A DNA stretch of 64,000 nt from Phyto melanocephala. Lineage: Eukaryota; Arthropoda; Insecta; Diptera; Rhinophoridae. Made by a program: the position numbers and the translations under genes. The stretch spans positions 78,309,797 to 78,373,796 of the forward strand of contig OW799233.1 in assembly GCA_941918925.1 (NCBI GenBank), written 5' to 3'. The notes under the pieces are model-generated. The model was not told the origin of the DNA. It made no database searches and was given only the letters and a program-made list of their open reading frames with translations. Every line of letters begins with the position of its first letter. The first letter of the stretch is position 1. Below, one piece after another: positions 54,759 through 64,000 of the stretch.

Positions 54759-57700
54759 GTGACCAAAAAGGTACTTTTTTGAATTTGTATGGTACTTTTT
54801 GTATTTTCAACGTTTGCGAAGCTAGAATTTTGAAATTAGTGATTATTGATACAAGGTGAGACTAAAAATGTTATGGGCGACCAAAAAGGTACTTTTTTGA
54901 ATTTTTGTATTACTTTTGGTATTTTCTACGTTTATGAAGGTAGGATTGTACAATCAAGGACTATTGATTCTAGGTGAGACTAAAAATGTTAACGGCAACC
55001 AAAAAGGTACTTTTTTGAATTTGTATGGTACTTTTGGTATTTTTTACCTTTATAAAGATAGGATTATACAATCACTGACTATTGATTCTAGGTGAGACTA
55101 AAAATGTTATGGGCGAACAAAAAGGTTCTTTTTTGAATTTGTGTGGTACTTTTTGTATTTTAAACGTTTGCGAAGCTAGAATTTTGAAATGAGTGACTAT
55201 TGATGCAAGGTTAGACTAAAAATGTTATGGTCGACCAAAAAGGTACTTTTTTGAATTTTTATGGTACTTTTTGTATTTGCTACGTTTATAAAGGTAGGAT
55301 TGTACATTCAAGGACTATTGATTCCAGCTGAGACTAAAAATGTTATGGGCGCCCAAAAAAGTACTGTATTGAATTTCTATGGTACTTTTTGTATTTTCTA
55401 CATGTATGAAGCTAGAATTTTGAAATTAGTGACTATTGATACAAGGTGAGACTAAAAATGTTATGGTCGACCAAAAAGATACTTTTTTGAATTTTTAATG
55501 GTACTTTTTGTATTTGCTACGTTTATGAAGGTAGGATTGTACGATCAAAGACTATTGATTCCAGGTGAGACTAATAATGTTATGGGCGACCAAAAAGGTA
55601 CTTTTTTGAATTTTTATGGTACTTTTTGTATTTGCTACGTTTATGAAGGTAGGATTGTACAATCAAGGACTATTGATTCCAGGTGAGACTAAAAATGTTA
55701 TGGGCGACCAAAAAGGTACTTTTTTGAATTTTTATGGTACTTTTTGCATTTTAAACGTTTGCGGAGCTAGAATTTTGAAATTAGTGACTATTGATACAAG
55801 GTGAGACTGGAAATGTTATGGTCGACCAAAAAAGGTCCTTTTTTAATTTTTATGGTACTTTTTGTATTTTATACGTTTACGAAAGTAGGATTGTACAATC
55901 AAGGACTATTGATTCCAGGTGAGACTAAAAATGTTATGGGCGACCGACAGGTACTTTTTTTAAATTGGTATGGTACTGTTTGTATTTTCAACGTTTGCGA
56001 AGCTGGAATTTTGAAATTAGTGACTATTGATACAAGGTGAGACTAAAAATGTTGTGGACGACCAAAAAGGTACTTTTTGAATTTTTATGGTATTTTTTAT
56101 ATTTGCTACGTTTATGAAGGTAGGATTGTACGATCAAAGACTATTGATTCCAGGTGAGACTAAAAATGTTATGGGCGACCAAAAGGGAACTTTTTTGAAT
56201 TTTTATGGTACTTTTTGTATTTGCTACGTTTATGAAGGTAGGATTGTACAATCAAGGACTATTGATTCTAGGTGAGACTAAATATGTTATGGGCGACGAA
56301 AACGGTACTTTTTTGAATTTTAATGGTACTTTGTATTTTTAACGTTTGCGAAGCTAGAATTTTGAAATTAGTGACTATTGATACAAGGTGAGACTGGAAA
56401 TGTTATGGTCGACCAAAAAAGGTCCTTTTTTAATTTTTATGGTACTTTTTGTATTTTATACGTTTACGAAGGTAGGATTGTACAATCAAGGACTATTGAT
56501 TCCAGGTGAGACTAAAAATGTTATGGGCGACCGACAGGTACTTTTTTTAAATTGGTATGGTACTGTTTGTATTTTCAACGTTTGCGAAGCTGGAATTTTG
56601 AAATTAGTGACTATTGATACAAGGTGAGACTAAAAATGTTGTGGACGACCAAAAAGGTACTTTTTTGAATTTTTATGGTATTTTTTTATTTGCTACGTTT
56701 ATGAAGGTAGGATTGTACGATCAAAGACTATTGATTCCAGGTGAGACTAAAAATGTTATGGGCGACCAAAAGGGAACTTTTTTGAATTTTTATGGTACTT
56801 TTTGTATTTGCTACGTTTATGAAGGTAGGATTGTACAATCAAGGACTATTGATTCTAGGTGAGACTAAATATGTTATGGGCGACGAAAACGGTACTTTTT
56901 TGAATTTTAATGGTACTTTTTGTATTTTTAACGTTTGCGAAGCTAGAATTTTGAAATTAGTGACTATTGATACAAGGTGAGACTGGAAATGTTATGGTCG
57001 ACCAAAAAAGGTCCTTTTTTAATTTTTATGGTACTTTTTGTATTTTATACGTTTACGAAGGTAGGATTGTACAATCAAGGACTATTAATCCAGGTGAGAC
57101 TAAAAATGTTATGGGCGACCGACAGGTACTTTTTTTAAATTGGTATGGTACTGTTTGTATTTTCAACGTTTGCGAAGCTGGAATTTTGAAATTAGTGACT
57201 ATTGATACAAGGTGAGACTAAAAATGTTGTGGACGACCAAAAAGGTACTTTTTTGAATTTTTACGGTATTTTTTTTATTTGCTACGTTTATGAAGGTAGG
57301 ATTGTACGATCAAAGACTATTGATTCCAGGTGAGACTAAAAATGTTATGGGCGACCAAAAGGGAACTTTTTTGAATTTTTATGGTACTTTTTGTATTTTC
57401 TACGTTTATAAAGATAGGATTATACAATCAAGGACTATTGATTCTAGGTGAGACTAAAAATGTTATGGGCGACGAAAAAGGTACTTTTTTGAATTTTTAT
57501 GATACTTTTTGTATTTTCAACGTTTGCGAAGCTAGAATTTTGAAATTAGTGACTATTGATACAAGGTAAGACTGAAAAAGTTATAGTCGGCCAAAAAGGT
57601 ACTTTTTTGGAATTTAATGGTACTTTTTGTATTTTCAACGTTTGCGAAGCTAGAATTTTGAAATTAGTGACTATTGATACAAGGTGAGACTGAAAATGTC

Positions 57701-57990
57701 ATGGGCGCCCAAAAAAGTAATTTTTTGTTTTTTATGATACTTTTTGTATTTTCTACGTTTATGAAGGTAGGATCTTACAATCAAGGACTTTTGATTCCAG
57801 GTGAAACTGAAAATGTTATGGGCTACCACAAAAGTACTTTTTTGAATTTTTATGGTACTTTTTGTATTTTTAACGTTTGCGAAGCAAGAATTTCGAAGAA
57901 TTTTATGGGCGACCAAGAAGGTACTTTTCTGAATTTTAATGGGACTTTTTGTATTTCCTACGTTTATAAAGCTAAAATAGTGAAGTAAAA
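54759..57990 (+). repeat. 118-bp satellite, right array with higher-order units
   Basis: About 27 monomers of ~118 bp each include GGCGACCAAAAAGGTACTTT and GTGAGACTAAAAATGTTATG. Types alternate between GCGAAGCTAGAATTTTGAAA and TATGAAGGTAGGATTGTAC, giving a ~236-bp dimer. From 55801 a ~588-bp block of five monomers, marked by GTGAGACTGGAAATG, recurs at 56388 and at 56977, nearly unchanged. The array decays at 57900-57990. Many plus-strand frames of ~62 codons are produced because 118-bp units keep a frame open. I do not treat them as genes. Confidence 0.92.
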
Positions 57991-58756
57991 GATTGTTGAT
58001 TCAATTTGAAAATTAAAATGATATTGGAGACACAAAAAAGCATTTTCGCATTTTTATTGTACTCTTTGTATTTTTACGTTTGTAAACATTAAAATTAGTG
58101 TTTTTTGATCCGAGGTCTATATCCTAATATTATGGAGGACCAAAATTACTTTTTCTCATTTTTTTATATATTGTATTGAATTCTGAATAAAGGTAATAAT
58201 AAACCAAGTGGAAGTTTTAGTGAATGAAAAAATGTTACTTTTTTTATTTTTAGGGTAATTTTTTTAAAATACTACTTTTTATTTTTCTAAGTAAATTGAA
58301 TCAGAGATACAAATTTTCATAAATTGAACCAAAAATATTTAATAATTATAAATAGAACTTGAGTATTCAATAAATAGTAAGAACTGCGCTAACGAAGTAG
58401 CGGGTTAAATGCTAGTGATTAATAAATTTGGTGCAACAGGAAACAACAAATTATTTATGTTTATAATAAGAGTTTTTTGTTAAACTTTATGTCAGAACAT
58501 TTGTTGTTTTATTTTTTTTTATTGTTGTTTATTAAATATTTATTGTGATTGAACTATAAATTTTTTTTTTTAGCTTATAATTACCAAAACACAAAAAAAG
58601 CTTAAGCTGGATCCGCACCTGATATACCGCCAACATTTTTTTGGTGGCCGGTATAAAAAGGTTTTTAAGATGGGTTTAATGAAATAAATTTGTGTGGTAA
58701 AAACAGGCTTAAATGACTTGTTTTGCGTTAAAACCAAATCATCTTTTAAAATCTTA
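57991..58756. repeat. Decaying satellite edge and DINE-1-type terminal hairpin
   Basis: Degenerate monomer phrases (TGTACTCTTTGTATTTTTACG) extend to ~58300. Near 58615-58652 the hairpin TATACCGCCAACATTTTTTTGG pairs with TGGCCGGTATA, a mini-me-like end. It sits on the far side of the array from the TATACCC end at 52553. Confidence 0.5.
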
Positions 58757-58931
58757 AGGACCATTATTACAACTTGCCGTTAGTTTAAGGATTTTTTGTG
58801 CCCGATAAATAGCTTTGCATTATTCCATTTTTTATTGTTACTGTTTTTAATAATACTATTAATATTAAATGGATAAAATAGGTCCGACAAAATCCTGCTT
58901 TTTTCTAACGGCAAGTTATAATAATGGACCT
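58757..58931. mobile_element. 175-bp MITE (copy 2 of the AGGRCCATTATTA family)
   Basis: AGGACCATTATTACAACTTG and the inverted right end AGGTCCATTATTATAACTTG continue through GCCGTTAG and AGGATTTT. CGATAAATAGCTTTGC matches copy 1 at 29377-29597. The interior differs and is shorter. No clear target duplication. Confidence 0.85.
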
Positions 58932-59333
58932 ATGTATGTAAGTGTGAAAACACTATAAAGCTTATTAAGACGATATGTTGTATCAGCATATTTATGCTTA
59001 AAAAGTGCCAAACTCAAATTTTGTTCAGCACTCGTATGGTTAACATCATTTGCCAACAATGCAAACAAATGTATGTTGCAGATTTCAACATATTCTTAAA
59101 ACAGCATATTTTTAGTTTTTGCAAATTTCCTTCGTATGCTAGTGTATGCAAGCTTCTCAGCATATAATAAATTTGGTAGCATAAAGAATTGTTGGAGAGT
59201 TGTCTAATTTGCAATATTTTTCGTCAGATGTGACAAATTATAAAGCATTATTGATTAAAGCAAAACAGATAATGTGATTTTTTTATTGTTTCTTAATAAT
59301 AAAATTTTCGTATTGAAAGCTAAATAAAATTTA
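58932..59333. other. No recognised feature
   Basis: AT-rich sequence. The frame at 59014-59214 (-) is cysteine-rich but has no known pattern. Confidence 0.35.
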
Positions 59334-59400
59334 AAACAAGTGTGCTACATTCGGCCGCGCCAAATCTTAAATATAGTAAAGTTTTAGACTTTGGATTTTA
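59334..59400 (+). mobile_element. DINE-1/mini-me-like end fragment
   Basis: AAACAAGTGTGCTACATTCGG with CCGCGCCAAATCTTAAATATA is a decayed copy of the CAAGTAAGAG...ATTCGG...GCCGAATC left end. Nothing else of the family follows. Confidence 0.55.
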
Positions 59401-60642
59401 TATACCCCAAGATATATTATTTTGTTTCTGATGCCATTCTAAAGTTAAATAATTTTGAATGATGTACTCTTTTCTTCTTGACCCAGTCAGTAGTCTTGAA
59501 GTTGAAAGCTTGATTTTTTTTTAATTTAAGTAAAAATACTGAGATATTCCAGACTTTAATAAGAAAGAATGAAAATATATTGCTAATATTTTTAAATTTT
59601 ATTCAGGCTGGAGTTCATTTATGTTTGGGGTGCTATGCTTAAAACAGTTGACTTGAATAACAGTACGTCTGGCAACCGTTATTTCGATTTATTGAAATGT
59701 TTTCATGTTTACGTGATGTTATTCAAAATTGCAGATATATATGTATTGCATGATTTTTTTTTAGCAGACTCCATTTTAAATAAAGAATTAACTTTTTTTA
59801 TGAAATCCACTCAGGACAATAGGACAGAATAATAATTGAAATCTGGAAGCCTTTTCCATGTAATAAATATTAGGCATATTAAAGTCACTCGATACTTTAA
59901 TATTCTGTGAAACTACCCTCACAGCACTTAAATTATCCATTTAGACTTGTAAAGTTGATCTAAAAGACATAGTATATGTAGCTGCAAAAATGTAAATTTT
60001 GTTGTGTTATTTATTTATTGGACGCATGAAATTTCAGTATAAAGGTAGCTGGTCATTAAATATTATTTCATTACTTTCTGTGATCGATTTATTACTTTCT
60101 TATGCTTAGGTTTCCTTCTATGCCACCAATTATAAAATCAAAATGTATGGATAATTTTTGTGACGTGATAATTGAATTGTAAGTTAGCTTTAGCTAAATG
60201 AAATTATTGCAGAAAGAAAAGTGGGTGATGAAGACTTAAATTATCGTTAGAAAAGCTGCCTTGTGAAGATACGAACTAAAGTATATAAGACTCCTAACTA
60301 ACACAGTTTTTATAAAGTTCATAATTTTAAAAATTCAACGCAGTAAAAATTTAAAAACTATTTAGTTGTATTTGGTAGTAAATTAAATTGCGAGTAGTGT
60401 AAAAATGTCGTGATAATGCCAAACATACATAGTGAATATCTTTGCAACCTCTATACAATACTAACCAACTATTGATTTAATGTCCCTGGAGACTTGTTAA
60501 TGTACGCTCGTCTTTTTGTTTTATTTTATTTTTTTTATTTTTTCTTTCAATATGAACGACACTTTATTTAGCAAATATCATGCAATATCTACATATTACT
60601 CTTACAAATACAAATAAATAATAAAACTTGTTTCTTTCATGC
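59401..60642. other. No recognised feature
   Basis: AT-rich. The 65-codon plus frame at 59635-59832 and other short frames have no domain that I recognise. Confidence 0.35.
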
Positions 60643-61362
60643 TTTTTATACCATTCACCAGTGGCGCACAAGGGTATATATAGCTTTGTCATTCCGTTTG
60701 TAATTTCTACAATTTTCATTTCCGATCCCATAAAGTATATATTTTCTGAAAGCTTATGAATAGAGGAGTCGATTAAGCCCTGTCCGTCTACGTTGGTTGA
60801 AATCAACATTTAGAAGCAACTGTATGTTCCTCAGATCTGTATATGAAATCAATCTCTTGGAAATATCCAGGAATGAATCGCTATTGAAATTCAGCACAAT
60901 CGCCCCATAACTTTCTGAGATATGAGCAAAAAACCACGACCAACTCGTTTTTTTACAAAATTACAACAACAACATGGGTACATACATACATGTAAAAAAC
61001 ATAAAAAAAAAAAATTACAAAAAAAAATATTAAAAATAAAAAAAAATTACAAAAAAAAAATATAAAAAATAAAAAAAAATTACAAAAAAAAAATTGAAAA
61101 AAAATTTTAAAAAAATTTTTTAAATTTTTTTTAAAAAAATAATAAAATATAAATAATAAAATATAAATAATAAAATATAAATAATATATTAAATAAAATA
61201 AAATAAAATAAAATTTTTTTGACTCAGCTGGGATTCGATGCCACATTTATTCTAACCAGTGTATACATATGTATGTAGGTTTTTTATTGAGATGAATGGT
61301 GATACACGTTGTGAAGGGTATATAAGATTCGACACGGCCGAATATAGCACTGTTACTTGTTT
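60643..61362 (-). mobile_element. DINE-1/mini-me-like element, copy J (second subfamily)
   Basis: Left end TATACCATTCACCAGTGGCG and AAGGGTATATATAGC. It continues through GTCATTCCGTTTG, CCCATAAAGTATATA, a GTCCGTCTACG remnant and GATATGAGCAAAAAACCACG, then long A/T tracts and TGGGATTCGATGCCAC. The right end is GATTCGACACGGCCGAATATAG and GTTACTTG. It has the layout of copy I in reverse, without the mariner. The large minus frame at 60953-61246 is low-complexity translation of poly-A/T. Confidence 0.82.
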
Positions 61363-61725
61363 TTCTTTTTCGTTTTGTTTTTCATTTTCTTAAAAAAAAT
61401 TCTTCGCTTTCTTTGCCTTCTTTTTGTTTGTTGTGGTATTTTGTCTCGATATTTTCTTTTGTTACGGCAGATGAAACAAATGTATGGAATAGCCAGTCAA
61501 CCACCCACATATGTTCACGCCATTCGATGTCCAGCGCTGTTCGCGTAATGTTCTAACATTTTGTCGTTAACGGCATTTCTTCACTTGCTAATACACATAC
61601 ATATGTATTTTTTATACGTACATACATACATACAAACGGTCGAGCATTAGACCAGAACACGAAAAATATTTTTCGCACATATTAAAACTATGTCGAAAGT
61701 GTTGGGCCTACCCGTTTATATAGTA
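61363..61725. other. No recognised feature
   Basis: CATACATACATA-type microsatellite near 61590-61635. The last bases before 61726 are the TA of the next insertion. Confidence 0.4.
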
Positions 61726-62406
61726 CAGTCAAATCCCGATAATTCGTAATCGCAAGGGACCGGCCATTTCTTACGAATTATACGGGTTTTCGATTTAGCG
61801 GGGTTTCGATTTAACGGGGTTAAAACACGAAATAAATAAAATAAATAGCAAATTAATTTACTTAGCGTAAAATACGTGTAATTTTTTAATAGCAAACAAA
61901 AAGCAATAAAATAAAGATTAAACTAACAAATTAATTTTCTAAAATTAATTTAAAAAAAAAATTTGCGATTTGCATTTGTTTAAGACTTTTCTCACGGAGG
62001 TTGTCCAAGGTATTTTCTATTTTTATTAAGAAATTAAAAATTTCTTCGTCCACAGTATGATTGGAGATATAAAATCTTAATTTATTAATTGTCAATTTTG
62101 CATCTTTATTCGTCATTAAGTGAACCTCGCCATCATCGTCATCACTTTCTATATTGTTAGAGCGTTTAGCATTATTTCCATGTTTCTGTTGTTTTTATTA
62201 CAAATTATAAGTGGTAGTTAGCAAACAATAACGATTTGTAAGAGGTGAAAAAGATTTTATTTGAAACAAAAAATTACAATTTAGCGAGGGGACCATAATG
62301 TATGGAAATTTTGCGAATTAACTAGATTTTTTCAAGGGACCGACAGTTTATTACGAATTATCGGGAAATACGATTTATCGGGGTACGAATTATCGGGATT
62401 TGACTG
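61726..62406 (-). mobile_element. Pogo-like DNA transposon, deletion derivative
   Basis: CAGTCAAATCCCGATAATTCG begins the element and its inverted copy ends it, with TA duplicated on both sides. CAGT...(A/T)ATTCG ends and TA targets are typical of the pogo/Tigger branch of Tc1/mariner. Several further copies of TTACGAATTA and CGATTTA(G/T)CGGGG lie just inside both ends. A transposase C-terminus survives on the minus strand. Confidence 0.88.
61931..62170 (-). pseudogene. Pogo-type transposase C-terminal remnant
   Basis: The minus strand reads SDDDDGEVH, then MTNKDAKLTINKLRFYI, then LIKIENTLDNLREKSLKQMQ, then IANFF. A closing LEKxLxxxRxKxxKQxxIxxFF motif is characteristic of pogo/Tigger transposases after the DDE domain. 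The DNA-binding and catalytic domains are absent, so it is a by-product of an internal deletion. Confidence 0.7.
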
Positions 62407-62479
62407 TATTTATATCTATTACATATTAGAAATAACATATCGAAAGCTTATTCTAACCACGGATAACCCAAAGTTTATT

Positions 62480-62540
62480 CAAAAGTGAGTGACTAGTTTT
62501 CTTTCGTTTAGGTTTCCTTTCGCCATCGTTAAACATCCCA
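62480..62540 (+). repeat. Half-arm related to the 43-kb palindrome
   Basis: AAAGTGAGTGACTAGTTTTC, then TTCGTTTAGG and CGCCATCGT, resemble AAATGAGTGACTGGTTTTC...CGCTTTAG...CGACATCGT of the right arm at 43059-43288. Similarity lasts about 55 bp. Confidence 0.4.
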
Positions 62541-62645
62541 GCGAAAAACTACATGCAAAAGAAATAGCGACTACATGACATACATACGTTCTTTGGTTCA
62601 ATTTAGGTGAAACATGCATGATTTTAACATTTCGTTGGAGAAAGA

Positions 62646-62676
62646 AAAAGAGAGAGAGAGAGAGAGAGGGAGAGAA
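62646..62676. repeat. (AG)n microsatellite
   Basis: About 12 AG units interrupted once by GG. Confidence 0.95.
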
Positions 62677-64000
62677 TATATCAATAAAATTCACAAAATC
62701 CTAATAAGAGCATAGAACGCACGCATATAAGATGAATAGAGACCCATGTTTTATGAGTGTATAATGTTTGTTTACATGAATTATTGAAGATATTTTGCAT
62801 GAATTACAATTATTTTAAAGAACATCATTTATTTCAATTTATTTTACATTCAGGGAAGTATGAATTTTTCCGCACTATTAATTTAGAAGTCATAAAAAAG
62901 TTGCTCACCTTGAGCTAGTGCAAAATTTTGTTGCTGGGATATAGTTAAATATATACATTTATCCATATAAAATCGTTGGTGCGTTTGTAAGTAATGCATG
63001 ATTTTGTGAGCCGTTAAAGGTATTAAGATTAAATCTACATCATAACACATAGGTTCGTTTAGATTCATGTTATGTTTTTTTTATCCAATAGTTAGCTCTA
63101 TAGTCGAGTTAATTTATCTTATAAAACGACTCGTATTCACAACATTGACAGCTTTGGTTTTCCTAGTAAAACTATTAGCAAATTCTATATTTATTTATCT
63201 TATCTATTTCGTCTTGTTTAGGTATATTAAGTATTAATGAATTTAGTACGTTTTTTGCATTTAGGCGAACAAAGACTTTATAATAGTGTTATAAATGAAA
63301 ACAATAACTTTGTAAACTTTTCCATTTACTAAGTGTGGACTTAACTATAATATTTTTACTACAATATGTCAAAGTATCGAACTTATCAAAACAATGCAGA
63401 ATTTTTACTTTTACTGTTGCTTTGAACCTGAGAAATACCACATATGTATGTTAATAATTTGCACTTAAAATAATAACTAAAGCTATATGAGGAGCCGCAG
63501 AACAAAAGGTGCTTTTTCGCTCATTTAAAATTTTTGGGAAATTGAGATTTATTTTTTTCGCCACTTTAAAAAACTGCAAGAACCTGCAAATGCTAACAAG
63601 TATTTTACTTATCTACAGATGCATCTAACTGTCATAAGTCACCCTATTAAATATTAAGGATGTTTGATAAAATTCCATTTTTATTTCGGAAAAAGCACCT
63701 TTTGTAAAAAAGAAAGCAAAAAAGCACCTTTTGTTAAAAAAAGTAAAAGAGCACGTTCTGTTAATAGAAGGAAAAAGTATATTTTGTAGTGCGAATACAC
63801 ATAAATGACGATAAAATTTTGACTGAATGTGGTTAAACCTGATCTAATATATTAAAAAATGTTAAGCTAAGTATAATTTTATTGTCGTTTTATTAAATAA
63901 AATTGCAACCTAAACATTTCTTTCTTAGCCTTAAATTAAATACATATGAAATTTGTTAAATAGTTAAACTCTTGTTCCAACATCTTCTTCTAGGCAAGAA
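62677..64000. other. No gene recognised; short inverted motif pair
   Basis: A 61-codon minus frame at 63068-62883 has a balanced composition but no domain and no context. ACAAAAGGTGCTTTTTCGC near 63503 pairs with GGAAAAAGCACCTTTTGT near 63690. The latter motif repeats twice more downstream (63720, 63750), perhaps the ends of a small element. Confidence 0.35.

Noticed and set aside
54517..54859. Open frames spanning the run of N
   Set aside because: They cross an assembly gap and have no sequence content.
54759..57990. A family of ~62- to 82-residue proteins encoded in series on the plus strand
   Set aside because: They are frames opened repeatedly by the 118-bp satellite. The peptides follow the monomer, the starts are not conserved, and no promoter or domain is present.
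52553..57990. CRISPR-like regular repeats
   Set aside because: Monomers are contiguous, with no unique spacers, in a eukaryotic sequence; this is a satellite.
60953..61246. 97-residue Phe-rich membrane-like frame on the minus strand
   Set aside because: It is translation of the A/T low-complexity part of mini-me copy J.
62883..63068. 61-codon minus frame with balanced composition as a small host gene
   Set aside because: There is no domain, promoter, splice evidence or neighbour to support it; a frame of this length is expected by chance in 64 kb.

Overview
This window looks like AT-rich, transposon-packed euchromatin or pericentromeric DNA from a higher fly. A calyptrate or muscoid dipteran is my inference. 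The grounds are the many (TATG)n tracts, the abundant DINE-1/mini-me-like elements carrying (GTCY)n and (TA)n motifs, a DD41D mariner, a Transib, a PHD-type CR1-like LINE and BEL/gypsy fragments. I found no convincing intact host gene, tRNA or rRNA. The only host-like signal is a TATA/initiator pair near 5.76-5.78 kb. For the DINE-1/mini-me entries, '+' means that the end reading CAAGTAAGAG lies at the lower coordinate.

Layout. 0-6.7 kb: a MITE, an old mini-me copy, microsatellites, an element with about 122-bp repeats, and the possible promoter. 6.7-18.6 kb: one large insertion nest. A LINE reverse transcriptase (RT-A) is cut into three pieces by a mini-me copy (which holds a mariner derivative and a LINE fragment) and by a hAT element with a near-perfect 8-bp target duplication. 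Inside the hAT lie a second inverted-repeat element, a solo LTR and a CR1-like LINE (ORF1 intact, ORF2 broken). A Transib transposon splits that LINE with a 5-bp duplication, and the Transib itself holds a mini-me copy. 19-24 kb: a DD41D mariner fragment and a foldback element enclosing a Penelope-like GIY-YIG fragment with a hammerhead-like core. 24.3-29 kb: a short long-TIR element (CACTG ends, TTA duplication), mini-me D, and a broken gene of a long-TIR transposon family. 29.4-33.1 kb: a LINE split by a mini-me copy that is itself split by a mariner. 33.2-34 kb: a BEL/Pao pol remnant. 34.4-36.3 kb: mini-me E. 36.6-42.9 kb: a gypsy pol gene split by a 5.2-kb long-TIR transposon, which keeps a decayed gene and is itself interrupted by mini-me F. 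42.9-46.9 kb: another LINE RT split by a hAT with an exact 8-bp duplication; that hAT holds a near-perfect 230-bp palindrome and mini-me G. 47-52.5 kb: mini-me H, a Harbinger-like MITE, a free mariner derivative and an element with about 135-bp repeats. 52.5-58.6 kb: a 118-bp satellite in two opposed arrays around a spacer and a 200-N assembly gap, with about 590-bp higher-order units. 58.7-64 kb: a MITE, mini-me J, a pogo-like element and low-complexity DNA.

The elements are not working together as a pathway. What can be read is their order of insertion: target-site duplications, broken reading frames and one empty site give an unusually complete relative history. The most novel candidate is the long-TIR CACTG/TTA transposon family: a 937-bp deletion form, a 5.2-kb form with a gene, and a second gene remnant covering the other end of the protein.
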